Below are positions 45,490 to 55,665 of a DNA stretch of 64,000 nt, one piece after another. The notes below the pieces were generated by a model. That model did no database searches. It had not been told where the DNA came from and worked only from the letters and a program-made list of their open reading frames with translations. How positions within the stretch are numbered: position 1 is the first letter of the stretch; each line of letters starts with the position of its first letter. Origin of the DNA: Achromobacter insuavis (lineage in GTDB: Bacteria; Pseudomonadota; Gammaproteobacteria; Burkholderiales; Burkholderiaceae_B); contig NZ_CADIJR010000030.1 in the NCBI RefSeq assembly GCF_902859645.1, forward strand, positions 1 through 64,000, given 5' to 3'. The translations under genes were made by a program, and so were the position numbers.

Positions 45490-45516
45490 AAAAAAAAAGC
45501 TCCCAGGGGAGCTTTT
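45490..45516 (-). terminator. Terminator of the MHS transporter gene
   Basis: AAAAGCTCCC and GGGAGCTTTT pair around AG; the A9 on the plus strand supplies the T-run for the leftward transcript. It lies 48 bp beyond the transporter stop codon. Confidence 0.9.
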
Positions 45517-45563
45517 GAAAGGCCGGGCAGGCGCAGCAGTCCCGCCCGGCGGGGGATGGTCGT

Positions 45564-47240
45564 TTAGGCGTTGATGTCGTTGTCCTTGGATTCGCGCACG
45601 AACAGCGTGCCGATGACCAGGGTCATGACCGCGATGATGATCGGGTACCACAGGCCGTCGTAGATGTTGCCGGTGGCGGCCACCACGGCGAAGGCGACCG
45701 GGGGCAGGAAGCCGCCGAACCAGCCGTTGCCGATGTGATAGGGCAGGCTCATCGAGGTGTAGCGGATGCGGGTCGGGAACATTTCCACCAGCATCGCCGC
45801 GATCGGGCCGTACACCATGGTCACGTAGATCACCAGGATGGTCAGCAGCACGACGACCATGACGTTGTTGCTTTGCGCCGGGTCGGCCTTGGCGGGGTAG
45901 CCGTGGCTGCGGATGGCGGTGGTCAGGGCCTTGTCCAGTTCGGCGGCCTTGGCCTTGAAGTCGGCCGGCGCCATGGTCTTGCCGTCGAACGAGGCGAACT
46001 CGTCATTGCCGATCTTGACCTTGGCGACCGAACCCGCCGGGGCCGCTTCGTTCTTGTAGTTCACCGAATTGCGCGCCATGAACGACTTGACCACGTCGCA
46101 GGAGCTGGTGAACGACGAGGTGCCCACCGGGTTGAACTGGAATGAGCAGGTGGCGGGGTCGGCGATGACCGTGACCGGGGCAGTCGCCTGCGCCTTTTCG
46201 AGCGCGGGGTTGGCGAAGTGCGTCAGGCCCTGGAAGATCGGGAAGTAGGTCGCCGCGGCGATCAGGCAGCCCGCCATGATGATGGGCTTGCGGCCGATCT
46301 TGTCCGACAGCGCGCCGAAGATCACGAAGAACGGCGTGCCGATCAGCAGCGCGATCGCGATCATGATGTTGGCGGTGTTGGCGTCGACCTTCAGCGTCTG
46401 CGTCAGGAAGAACAGGGCGTAGAACTGGCCCGTGTACCAGACCACGGCCTGGCCGGCGGTCAGGCCCAGCAGCGCCAGGATCACGACCTTCAGGTTCTTC
46501 CATTGGCCGAACGATTCGGCGATCGGGGCCTTCGAACCCTTGCCTTCTTCCTTCATGCGCTGGAAGGTCGGCGATTCGTTCAGCTGCAGGCGGATCCACA
46601 CCGAGATGCCCAGCAGCACGACCGAGATCAGGAACGGAATGCGCCAGCCCCAGGCCTTGAAGTCGTCTTCGCCCATGACCGTGCGGATGCCCAGGATCAC
46701 CAGCAGCGACAGGAACAGGCCCAGCGTGGCGGTGGTCTGGATCCACGACGTGTAGAAGCCGCGGCGGCCGTGCGGCGCGTGCTCGGCGACGTAGGTCGCG
46801 GCGCCGCCGTATTCGCCGCCCAGCGCCAGGCCTTGCAGCAGGCGCAGCACGATCAGGATGGCGGGAGCGGCCAGGCCGATGCTGGCGTAGCTGGGCAGCA
46901 CGCCCACCAGGAAGGTGGACAGGCCCATCAGCACGATGGTGACCAGGAAGGTGTATTTACGTCCGACCAGGTCGCCCAGGCGGCCGAACACCAGCGCGCC
47001 GAACGGACGCACCGCGAAGCCGGCGGCGAAGGCCAGCAGCGCGAAGATGAAGCCCGCGGTCGGGTTCACGCCGGAGAAGAAGTGCTGGGCGATGATGGCC
47101 GCCAGCGAACCGTACAGATAAAAGTCGTACCACTCGAACACCGTGCCCAGCGACGAGGCAAAGATGACGCGGCGTTCATCCTTGGTCATCGGGCGCGGAT
47201 TCGCGGATGGACCGCGACCTGCCATGGTAGTTGTGCTCAT
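45564..47240 (-). CDS. Metabolite:H+ symporter (MHS/ProP-like MFS transporter)
   Basis: 558 residues with twelve predicted membrane segments. Family traits: SSLGTVFEWYDFYLYGSLA at the N-terminus, the loop GRLGDLVGRKYTF and the RLLQGLALGGEYGGAATYVAEHAPHGRRG motif. A soluble insertion of about 110 residues (near residues 375-490, with TCSFQFNPVGTSSFTSSCDVVKS) lies between membrane helices on the outer side and explains the extra length. Substrates of this family are organic acids, betaines or shikimate. The start has GAGGAGACATC. The adjacent two-component system may regulate it. Confidence 0.9.
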   Translation of the reverse strand: MSTTTMAGRGPSANPRPMTKDERRVIFASSLGTVFEWYDFYLYGSLAAIIAQHFFSGVNPTAGFIFALLAFAAGFAVRPFGALVFGRLGDLVGRKYTFLVTIVLMGLSTFLVGVLPSYASIGLAAPAILIVLRLLQGLALGGEYGGAATYVAEHAPHGRRGFYTSWIQTTATLGLFLSLLVILGIRTVMGEDDFKAWGWRIPFLISVVLLGISVWIRLQLNESPTFQRMKEEGKGSKAPIAESFGQWKNLKVVILALLGLTAGQAVVWYTGQFYALFFLTQTLKVDANTANIMIAIALLIGTPFFVIFGALSDKIGRKPIIMAGCLIAAATYFPIFQGLTHFANPALEKAQATAPVTVIADPATCSFQFNPVGTSSFTSSCDVVKSFMARNSVNYKNEAAPAGSVAKVKIGNDEFASFDGKTMAPADFKAKAAELDKALTTAIRSHGYPAKADPAQSNNVMVVVLLTILVIYVTMVYGPIAAMLVEMFPTRIRYTSMSLPYHIGNGWFGGFLPPVAFAVVAATGNIYDGLWYPIIIAVMTLVIGTLFVRESKDNDINA

Positions 47241-47349
47241 GATGTCTCCTCGATTTTTCTGGCCGGCGGTTTTCCGCCGTGCTTGACCCTCCGCCGGCGA
47301 GACCGACATCGAGCTATCGCAAGGTTGGGGCGCGAGGCTGACGAGGTTC

Positions 47350-47385
47350 TGACGTGACCCTTACCTGAATCTTAAATTTGAAACA
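47350..47385 (-). promoter_or_regulatory. Possible OmpR-type operator upstream of the MHS transporter
   Basis: On the leftward strand TAAG recurs with 11-bp spacing (TAAGATTCAGG TAAGGGTC), next to an AT-rich stretch (TTTACTTTTTGTTTCAAATTT). Tandem 10-11-bp repeats are the usual target of OmpR/PhoB-class regulators such as the one encoded at 49029-49718. Confidence 0.4.
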
Positions 47386-47536
47386 AAAAGTAAACATCCC
47401 TGGGCAGGCTAGGGATAGTCCTAGGGACGGAACGGGGAACTCGCGTGGCGGCAAGCGCGGCGCGCGACGGCGCCGGGCGGGAAAACGCCTGGGGCGGCGC
47501 GAGGCGCCCGTCAGGGGTTCAGGCGGGGTGGGGGGC

Positions 47537-49051
47537 TCAGTCGCCGAGGTCGTCGACGGGTTCGACGTAGAGCGGGAAGACGACCCGGATGCGCGTGCCC
47601 GGCAGGTTCGAGTGCGGGGTCGGGTGGTCGGTGACCACGACGGTGGCCTGGTGCTTCTGCGCGATCTCCCGGACGATGGCCAGGCCCAGTCCGCTGCCGT
47701 CCGACAGCGTGCCCAGCACGCGGTAGAAGCGGTCGAACACGCGTTCGCGCTCCTCCGGCGCGATGCCGGGGCCGGAGTCCTCGACCTCCAGCACGCCCTG
47801 GTCGCCCTGCGCCTGCACGCGCACTGTGATGTGGCCGCCGCGCGGCGTATAGCGCAGCGCGTTGTCCACCAGGTTGTTGAGCAGTTCGGCCAGCAGCAGC
47901 GGGTTGCCGTTGATCTCGACCGGGGTCTCCGACCCTTCGAAGCCCAGGTCGGTGCCGAGCGACAGCGCGTGCGGCACCCAGTGCATCGCCTGTTCGTAGG
48001 CGATGGCGTTCAGGTCGGTGGCGGCCAGTCCGATGGCGCTGGGGTTTTCGGCCCGCGCCAGCAGCAGCAACTGGTTCACCAGGCGGGTGGCGCGTTCGGA
48101 GCCGGTCACCAGCTGGCGCAGGCTGGCCTGCATTTCCTCGGGGCTGGCGTCGCGCAGGGCCAGTTCGGCCTGGGTCCGCAGGCCCGCCAGCGGGGTCTTC
48201 AACTGGTGCGCGGCATCGGCGACGAAACGGCGCTGCGCCTGGACGTTGTCCGACAGCCGGTCGAGCAGGTCGTTCATGGCCGCGACCAGCGGCGCGATCT
48301 CGGAGGGCGCGGCGCGTTCGTCAATCGGCGACAGGTCGTCCGGCCGGCGCGCCCGCAGCCGTTGCTGCAGCGCATTGAGCGGCGCGACCCCGCGCGACAG
48401 CCCGAACCACACCAGCAGCACCGCGATCGGCAGCACCACGAACTGCGGAATGATCACGCCCTTGATGATGTCGTTGGCCAGCTGGGTGCGTTTCTCGACG
48501 GTCTCGGCCACGATCAGCAGCGCCGGCTGGGTGTTGGGCAGGTTCAGGTCGACCCAGGTGAAGGCCAGGCGCACGCCGAAGCCGCGCAGGGTGTCGTCTT
48601 CGTACTGCACCTCGCCGGGGCGCGGCTGCCCGACCGAGGCGGGCAGGGGCAGGGCGCGGTCGCCGCCCAGGTATTCGCCGCGGCTGCCGAGCGCCAGCCA
48701 GAAGACGCTGTCGGTCTCGTCGGCGCGCAGCACGTCGCGCGCCGGGTCGGTCATCCGCAGCACCGCGCGGCCGTCCTGGGCGTGGACCTGGCGCGTCAGG
48801 ACGTGCAGGTTGTTGGCGAGCGCGCGGTCATAGGGCACGTTGGCGATGTTCTGCGCCACCACGTAGGTGATGGCGACGCTCATCGGCCACAGCAGGAACA
48901 GCGGCGCCAGCATCCAGTCGAGGATCTCGCCCAGCAGCGAGCGCTGCGGCGGCGCGAAGCTGGGGCCGCGGGCCCCGGCCTGCATCACATCCAGCGCTTC
49001 CTGGTTGAGCGCCTCCGGCTGTGGCGGTTCAGCTGGCGAGGTAGGCCGCAC
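47537..49051 (-). CDS. Sensor histidine kinase (TctE/QseC type)
   Basis: About 504 residues. One membrane segment (WMLAPLFLLWPMSVAITYVVAQ) is followed by a ~120-residue periplasmic sensor, a second membrane segment (IIPQFVVLPIAVLLVWFGLSRG), HAMP, dimerisation helix with phosphoacceptor in RFVADAAHQLKTPLAGL, and an ATPase domain with N box ELLNNLVDNALRYTP, DSGPGIAPEER and GSGLGLAIVREIA. GTG 49051 overlaps the regulator gene by 23 bases; a start at about 48985 near an AGGAAG site is an alternative. It probably phosphorylates the adjacent response regulator and may sense an organic acid. Confidence 0.93.
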   Translation of the reverse strand: MRPTSPAEPPQPEALNQEALDVMQAGARGPSFAPPQRSLLGEILDWMLAPLFLLWPMSVAITYVVAQNIANVPYDRALANNLHVLTRQVHAQDGRAVLRMTDPARDVLRADETDSVFWLALGSRGEYLGGDRALPLPASVGQPRPGEVQYEDDTLRGFGVRLAFTWVDLNLPNTQPALLIVAETVEKRTQLANDIIKGVIIPQFVVLPIAVLLVWFGLSRGVAPLNALQQRLRARRPDDLSPIDERAAPSEIAPLVAAMNDLLDRLSDNVQAQRRFVADAAHQLKTPLAGLRTQAELALRDASPEEMQASLRQLVTGSERATRLVNQLLLLARAENPSAIGLAATDLNAIAYEQAMHWVPHALSLGTDLGFEGSETPVEINGNPLLLAELLNNLVDNALRYTPRGGHITVRVQAQGDQGVLEVEDSGPGIAPEERERVFDRFYRVLGTLSDGSGLGLAIVREIAQKHQATVVVTDHPTPHSNLPGTRIRVVFPLYVEPVDDLGD

Positions 49052-49718
49052 CCTGATCCCGTTCCAGGCAGTAGCCCAGGCCGCGCACCGTCACGATCTT
49101 CACGCCGCTCGGTTCGAGCTTCTTGCGCAGGCGGTGCACGTAGACCTCGATGGCATTGGTGCTGACTTCTTCGCCCCATTCGCACAGGTGGTCGACCAGC
49201 TGGGTCTTGCTGACCATGCGGCCGCTGCGGGTCAGCAGGATCTCGAGCAGGCTGACTTCGCGCGCGGACAGGTCCAGCGTCTGGTCGTCAACCATCGCCA
49301 CGCGCCCGGTCTGGTCGAACACCAGCCGGCCGTGCTTGAGCAGCGTGGCGCCGCCGCCCGCGCCGCGGCGCGTCAGGGCGCGCACGCGCGCTTCCAGCTC
49401 GGACAGCGCGAACGGCTTGGCCATGTAGTCGTCGGCGCCCAGGTCCAGCCCCTTGACGCGCTGCTCGATGCTGTCGGCGGCGGTCAGGATCAGGACGGGC
49501 AGGGCGGAGTTGCGGGCCCGCAGCCGCCGCAGCACCTCCAGGCCGGCCAGTTGCGGCAGGCCGAGATCGAGGATGAGCAGGTCGAAGGCCTGGGCCGCCA
49601 GCGCCGAATCGGCCGCCAGGCCGTCGCGCACGGCGTCGACCGCGTAGCCGTTGTGACGCAGCGAGCGTGACAGGCCGTCGGCCAGGATGCTGTCGTCTTC
49701 GGCGATCAGAATGCGCAT
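49029..49718 (-). CDS. OmpR-family response regulator (TctD type)
   Basis: 229 residues. The receiver domain MRILIAEDDSILADGL has the phosphorylated Asp in LLILDLGLP and Lys in DDYMAKPFAL. The C-terminal winged helix ends in STNAIEVYVHRLRKKLEPSGVKIVTVRGLGYCLE. ATG 49718 gives the standard N-terminus; the frame is open to 50012. It overlaps the kinase gene downstream. The transporter gene next in line is a plausible target. Confidence 0.95.
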   Translation of the reverse strand: MRILIAEDDSILADGLSRSLRHNGYAVDAVRDGLAADSALAAQAFDLLILDLGLPQLAGLEVLRRLRARNSALPVLILTAADSIEQRVKGLDLGADDYMAKPFALSELEARVRALTRRGAGGGATLLKHGRLVFDQTGRVAMVDDQTLDLSAREVSLLEILLTRSGRMVSKTQLVDHLCEWGEEVSTNAIEVYVHRLRKKLEPSGVKIVTVRGLGYCLERDQGAAYLAS

Positions 49719-50086
49719 GGGCTGTCGAAAAGAAGTAGGGCGCGCCGGGTGAGCGACGCACGCGTGCCGCCCTCGGTGGAGTGCCGGGGCGGCGTGCCGG
49801 GAGCGCAATGGGGACATAGCGCCAGTTTTTTCCTCGATTCTGTCATACGGCACCGGGCTTGCCCACTCAGGGAATACGTGGAAAACTGTGGCACACTGTT
49901 TTTTTGTACAGTACAATCCGATGCCATAATCTGCGCTATCGCTTTCTGATCGGTGCCGATTGCAGCCTGGACCCACCGCTTCGGCGCCGTTTCGATCAAC
50001 CCCTTGCGACAACCCGCGCGCTGACCGGTATCCGTGCCGCGCCCGACACCCGATACGTTACAGACCTAGACCCGACAGGACACTAC
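49719..50086. other. Divergent control region between response regulator and recA
   Basis: 368 bp with no gene. It holds the recA promoter and SOS box and should contain the leftward promoter of the two-component operon. Nothing else is recognised. Confidence 0.6.
49896..49911 (+). promoter_or_regulatory. LexA-binding SOS box of recA
   Basis: CTGT-N8-ACAG (CTGTTTTTTTGTACAG), the full LexA consensus with the standard spacing. A -10-like CATAAT follows at 49925-49930, so LexA would cover the promoter of recA. The recA start is 176 bp downstream. Confidence 0.88.
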
Positions 50087-51151
<1,065 letters not shown>

Positions 51152-51250
51152 TCGTCGCGCCATCATCGGATTGCGCCGGGCCCGCCAGCCCGGCCGCCAG
51201 CGGCAGGCTCCCGTTCCGGGAGGCCTGCCGCTGGCACATAGAGGAAGCGC

Positions 51251-52003
51251 ATGAGCTGGAAACCGCCCGTCACGTCCGCCGATCGCTTGCGCGCCAAGCT
51301 GGACGATGAGTTCGAGACCGTGGCCAAGCCCGAGGGCTTGCGCCGCACGTCGGACCTGCGGCGGGCCGCTGAATCCGCCGCCGCGTCCGGCCATGAGCCG
51401 GAGGGCGCGGCGCCGGAAGACGGGGGCGCGCCGGCCTCGCAGTGGCAGCGCAGTTCCGAGCGGCGCGCGGCCGGCGGGCGCGGTCGGCGTGGCAAGGGGG
51501 GCGATGCCGATGCGGCGGGCGAGGGCGCGCCGTCGTCCGAAGACAAGCCCCGCACCCCTCCCAAGGGGCCATCCCTGAAGATGCGCGCGGTCGGTTATCT
51601 GTCGCGGCGCGAACATGCCCGCGATGAACTGGCGCGCAAACTCGCGCCCCACGCCGAAGATCCCGACGAAGTCGAGCGGGTGCTGGACGCGCTGGAAAAG
51701 GAAGGCTGGCTGTCTACCGAGCGCTTCGCGCAAAGCCTGGTGCATCGCCGCGCCTCGCGCCAGGGAGCGGCGCGCATCGTGCAGGAACTGCGCCAGCACG
51801 GCGTGGACGACGCCCAGGTGTCCGAACTGCGCGAGCAATTGCGCGCCACCGAATACGCGCGCGCGCTCGAGGTCTGGCAAAAGCGCTTCGGCGCGAAACC
51901 CGAGGATCGCGCCGCCTATGCCAAGCAGGCGCGCTTCCTGGCCAGCCGCGGTTTCGCGCACGACGTCATCCGCCGCATCCTGGGGGCGGGCGACGACGAC
52001 TGA
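51251..52003 (+). CDS. recX: Regulatory protein RecX with long N-terminal extension
   Basis: 250 residues against about 150 for many RecX proteins. The RecX fold is in the last ~150 residues (RAVGYLSRREHARDELARKLAPHAEDPDEVERVLDALEKEGWLSTERFAQSLVHRRA). The first ~100 residues are Arg/Ala/Glu-rich, apparently disordered and not conserved. RecX inhibits RecA filament extension. AGAGGAAG precedes the ATG. Usual position directly after recA. Confidence 0.93.
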   Translation: MSWKPPVTSADRLRAKLDDEFETVAKPEGLRRTSDLRRAAESAAASGHEPEGAAPEDGGAPASQWQRSSERRAAGGRGRRGKGGDADAAGEGAPSSEDKPRTPPKGPSLKMRAVGYLSRREHARDELARKLAPHAEDPDEVERVLDALEKEGWLSTERFAQSLVHRRASRQGAARIVQELRQHGVDDAQVSELREQLRATEYARALEVWQKRFGAKPEDRAAYAKQARFLASRGFAHDVIRRILGAGDDD

Positions 52004-52050
52004 GCCGCCCGCCTGGCAGGCAGCGCGGCGGCATGCGCCGGCTGCCGCGC

Positions 52051-52968
52051 TTATTTCGCCGACTTGATGCCGCTCAGCGTCTTGAAGCAGACGTCGCGCG
52101 TCAGCGTCAGGAATTCGTCGATGTACGAGGCGTCGGTGTCCTCGCTGCGCACCGTCGCGTACAAGGTGCGCCACACACCCTGCGGCCCGAGGCGGCACAG
52201 GCGCAGCCAACCCTGGTTCATGTATTCGGTCAGGGCCCAGTTGGGCAGGGCCGCGACGCCGCGATTGCTGGCCACCAGCTGCGCGATGATGGGCGTCAGC
52301 TCGGCCTTGCGGATCGCGGCCGGTTCGACGTCGGCGGGATCCAGGAATGCCGTGAAGATATCCAGGCGCTGCTTGTCCACCGGATAGGTGATGAGCGTCT
52401 GGTCGGCGAGCTGGTCCGGCATGACGAACTTGCTGCCGGCCAGCGGATTCGATTCGGACACGGCCAGCACCAGCTCGTACTTGAACAGCGGCAGGTATTC
52501 CACGGCGTCCAGCTGCTGCGGATCGGACGTGATGACCAGGTCCAGGTCGCCGCGCACCAGCGCGGGCAGGGGGGCGAACGAGAACGCCGCCGACAGGTCC
52601 AGCGCCACGTCCGGCCATTGCACGCGGAACGCGTCCAGCGCCGGCATCAGCCACTGGAAGCAGGAATGGCAGTCGATGGCCAGGTGCAGGCGGCCGGTGC
52701 GGCCGGCGGCCAGCCGCTGCAGTTCCCGTTCGGTGGCGCGGATGCGCGGCAGCACTTCGTCGGCCAGCGCCAGCACGCGCAGGCCCGCGGTGGTCAGGCG
52801 AGCGGGGCGGGTGCGGCGGTTCAGCAGCGGCGTGCCCAGCCGGGTCTCCAGGTCGCGCAGTTGATGGGACAGGGCTGACTGGGTCAGGTGCAGGCGGTCG
52901 GCGGCTTCCTGCAGGCTGCCGCCTTCACGGATGGCGGTCAGCGTTTCGAGATGGCGGATTTCCAGCAT
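52051..52968 (-). CDS. metR: LysR-family regulator MetR
   Basis: 305 residues, with HTH LETLTAIREGGSLQEAADRLHLTQSALSHQLRDLETRLG and the MetR-like effector domain (IDCHSCFQWLMPALDAFRVQWPDV). MetR activates methionine synthase genes with homocysteine as co-activator. It is divergent from metE across a palindrome that fits a MetR site. ATG 52968 gives the standard N-terminus. Confidence 0.93.
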   Translation of the reverse strand: MLEIRHLETLTAIREGGSLQEAADRLHLTQSALSHQLRDLETRLGTPLLNRRTRPARLTTAGLRVLALADEVLPRIRATERELQRLAAGRTGRLHLAIDCHSCFQWLMPALDAFRVQWPDVALDLSAAFSFAPLPALVRGDLDLVITSDPQQLDAVEYLPLFKYELVLAVSESNPLAGSKFVMPDQLADQTLITYPVDKQRLDIFTAFLDPADVEPAAIRKAELTPIIAQLVASNRGVAALPNWALTEYMNQGWLRLCRLGPQGVWRTLYATVRSEDTDASYIDEFLTLTRDVCFKTLSGIKSAK

Positions 52969-53046
52969 TGGAGCGGTAACGGTGAGGATGGCACGGCAAT
53001 CCAGCGGCCGGGGCTGCCGGCCCCGGAGGGAATGGACTCATATTGT

Positions 53047-53061
53047 ATGAGGTTTTCTCAT
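53047..53061. promoter_or_regulatory. MetR-type operator between metR and metE
   Basis: ATGAG-GTTTT-CTCAT, an inverted repeat with the five-base spacing of MetR sites (consensus TGAA-N5-TTCA; here TGAG-N5-CTCA). It lies in an AT-rich island 92 bp upstream of metE. Confidence 0.7.
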
Positions 53062-53152
53062 CTTATGGATGTAGACATTGATTTTGATTCATTTTGCTTT
53101 GGCCTCAGAATGGCTGGCACTTGAACAGATTTTGTCTAACGACGGGATTGCC

Positions 53153-55450
53153 ATGACTACGATTCATAATTTGGGGTTCCCCCGCATTGGTGCCCAGCGT
53201 GAACTGAAGCGCGCTGTCGAAGCCTACTGGGCTGGCAAGCAGACCGGCGAAGCGCTGGAACAGACCGGCCGCGAGCTGCGCGCCCAGCACTGGAAGGTGC
53301 AGGCCGCCGCTGGCGTCAAGTTCGTGCCCGTGGGCGATTTCGCCTGGTACGACCAGATCCTGGAATGGACCACGCTGCTGGGCGCCGTGCCCGCGCGGTT
53401 CGGCCAGAAGGACAATGAGCCGGTTTCGCTGGACACGCTGTTCCGCATGGGCCGCGGCCGCGCGCCGTCGGGCAATCCCGCCGCCGCCTGCGAAATGACC
53501 AAGTGGTTCGACACCAACTATCACTACATCGTGCCGGAGCTGGTGCCGGGGCAGACCTTCCGCATCGCCCGCGAGTCGCTGTTCGAGCAGATCCGCGAAG
53601 CGCAGGCGCTGGGCCATGCGGTCAAGCCGGTGATCCCGGGGCCGCTGACCTGGCTGTTCCAGGGCAAGGGCGACGCCTTCGCCGACGGCGCGGCCGACGC
53701 GGCCAAGCTGCAACTGCTGGCCAATCTGGTGCCCGTCTATGAAGAAGTGCTGTCGCGCTTCGCCAAGCTGGGCGTGGAATGGGTGCAGATCGACGAGCCG
53801 ATCCTGGTGCTGGACCTGCCGCAGGCCTGGCGCGACGCCTTCAAGCAGGTGTATGCCACGCTGTCGGCCAGCCCGGTCAAGCTGCTGATCGCCACCTACT
53901 TCGACGGCCTCAAGGACAACCTGGGCACGGCGCTGGGCCTGCCGGTGGCTGGCCTGCACGTGGACCTGGTCCGCGCCCCCGGGCAACTGGCCGAGGTGCT
54001 GGCCGGCCTGGGCGCCGACAAGGTGCTGTCCGCAGGCGTCATCAATGGCCGCAACATCTGGCGCACCGACCTGGACGCCGCCATCGCCACGCTGGCGCCG
54101 GTCCGGCAGCAACTGGGCGACCGCCTGTGGCTGGCCCCGTCGTGCTCGTTGCTGCACGTGCCGGTGGACCTGGCCAACGAAACCGAACTGGACGCCGAGC
54201 TCAAGAGCTGGCTGTCGTTCGCCGCGCAGAAGCTGGAAGAGTTGAGTCTGCTGGGCTGCGCGCTGGACGGCGGCGCCGATGCCGGCGTGCAGGAAGGCCT
54301 GGCCAGGCAGCGCGCCGCCCTGGCCGCGCGCCGCGCCTCGACCCGCATCCACAACCCCGCCGTGGCGCAGCGCATGGCCGCGTCGGTCAGCGTGTCGCGT
54401 GACCGCGCGCCGTTCGCCGGCCGCATCGCCCGCCAGCAGGAAGAGCTGGGCCTGCCGGCCTATCCGACCACCACCATCGGTTCGTTCCCGCAGACCGCCG
54501 AGATCCGCGCGCTGCGCCGCGACTGGAAGTCGGGCGCGCTGACGGATTCGGGCTATGAGACCGCCATCCGCAAGGAAATCGAGGAAGTGATCCGCTTCCA
54601 GGAGAAGGTCGGCCTGGACGTCCTGGTGCACGGCGAACCCGAGCGCAACGACATGGTGGAGTACTTCGGCGAGCTGCTGGCCGGCTTCGCCTTCACCAGG
54701 AATGGCTGGGTGCAGAGCTACGGCTCGCGTTGCGTCAAGCCGCCGATCATTTTCGGCGACGTGGCCCGCCCCGCGCCGATGACGGTGGGCTGGTCCTCGT
54801 ACGCCCAGTCGCTGACCGACAAGCCGGTCAAGGGCATGCTGACCGGTCCGGTCACCATCCTGCAGTGGTCGTTCGTGCGCGACGACCAGCCGCGCGAACA
54901 GACCTGCCGCCAGCTGGCGCTGGCGTTGCGCGACGAAGTGGTGGACCTGGAAGCCGCCGGCATCAGCGTCATCCAGATCGACGAGCCGGCCATCCGCGAA
55001 GGCCTGCCGCTGCGCCGCGCCGACTGGCAGGCGTACCTGGACTGGGCGGTGGACTGCTTCCGCCTGTCGACCGCCGGCGTGCGCGACGAGACGCAGATCC
55101 ACACGCACATGTGCTATTCGGAGTTCAACGACATCATCGAATCGATCGCCGCCATGGACGCGGACGTGATCACGATCGAGACGTCGCGCTCCAACATGGA
55201 ACTGCTCAAGGCGTTCGAGGACTTCCGCTACCCGAACGACATCGGCCCGGGCGTCTACGACATCCACTCGCCCAACGTGCCCGACGTGGACTGGATGGTC
55301 GGCCTGATGCAGAAAGCCGCCGCCCGCCTGCCGAAGGAGCGGTTGTGGGTCAACCCGGATTGCGGCCTGAAGACGCGTGCCTGGCCCGAGACCGAAGCCG
55401 CGCTGATCGGCATGGTGCAAGCCGCCCGCGCCCTGCGCGACGCCGCCTGA
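53153..55450 (+). CDS. metE: Cobalamin-independent methionine synthase
   Basis: 765 residues. It transfers methyl from 5-methyltetrahydropteroyl-triglutamate to homocysteine. The N-terminal barrel begins [23 protein letters not shown]. The C-terminal catalytic barrel has [12 protein letters not shown], the zinc ligands His in HTHMCYSEF (with its Cys) and the final Cys in [11 protein letters not shown], and [18 protein letters not shown] 53153 matches the family; the frame is open further upstream. It is probably activated by MetR from the divergent promoter. Confidence 0.97.
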   Translation: MTTIHNLGFPRIGAQRELKRAVEAYWAGKQTGEALEQTGRELRAQHWKVQAAAGVKFVPVGDFAWYDQILEWTTLLGAVPARFGQKDNEPVSLDTLFRMGRGRAPSGNPAAACEMTKWFDTNYHYIVPELVPGQTFRIARESLFEQIREAQALGHAVKPVIPGPLTWLFQGKGDAFADGAADAAKLQLLANLVPVYEEVLSRFAKLGVEWVQIDEPILVLDLPQAWRDAFKQVYATLSASPVKLLIATYFDGLKDNLGTALGLPVAGLHVDLVRAPGQLAEVLAGLGADKVLSAGVINGRNIWRTDLDAAIATLAPVRQQLGDRLWLAPSCSLLHVPVDLANETELDAELKSWLSFAAQKLEELSLLGCALDGGADAGVQEGLARQRAALAARRASTRIHNPAVAQRMAASVSVSRDRAPFAGRIARQQEELGLPAYPTTTIGSFPQTAEIRALRRDWKSGALTDSGYETAIRKEIEEVIRFQEKVGLDVLVHGEPERNDMVEYFGELLAGFAFTRNGWVQSYGSRCVKPPIIFGDVARPAPMTVGWSSYAQSLTDKPVKGMLTGPVTILQWSFVRDDQPREQTCRQLALALRDEVVDLEAAGISVIQIDEPAIREGLPLRRADWQAYLDWAVDCFRLSTAGVRDETQIHTHMCYSEFNDIIESIAAMDADVITIETSRSNMELLKAFEDFRYPNDIGPGVYDIHSPNVPDVDWMVGLMQKAAARLPKERLWVNPDCGLKTRAWPETEAALIGMVQAARALRDAA

Positions 55451-55488
55451 TCGGCGGTCCCTTATCGGCGGTCCCTGATCGGCGGCGG
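55450..55488 (+). repeat. Short tandem repeat after metE
   Basis: A 14-base unit (ATCGGCGGTCCCTK) occurs twice and then partially a third time, beginning in the metE stop codon. No function is apparent. Confidence 0.6.
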
Positions 55489-55545
55489 CCGGTCGGGCCG
55501 CGGCCCGGAGGCGTCCGGGCCGGCCTTCCGGGTCCGGCAACCCGG

Positions 55546-55589
55546 AACCCCTGTGTTGTGCGCGGGACGCACGGCACAGGGGTTTTTTT
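55546..55589 (+). terminator. Terminator of metE
   Basis: AACCCCTGTG and CACAGGGGTT pair around a 19-base loop and are followed by T5-T7. Confidence 0.85.
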
Positions 55590-55665
55590 CATTGGCGCTT
55601 GAACGAAATCGCGCCTTGTGGGTCAATAGGCACAACATCCTTTCTGCTGGATTGTCGCCGTACCT

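Larger units (their letters stand above)
45176..45563. other. Gene-free region rich in hairpins
   Basis: 388 bp with no credible open frame. On the minus strand it contains a strong terminator (45284 to 45249), three short inverted repeats (45300-45336, 45354-45374, 45381-45394 region), and the transporter's terminator at its right end. It is best explained as holding a small RNA gene, listed separately. Confidence 0.5.
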
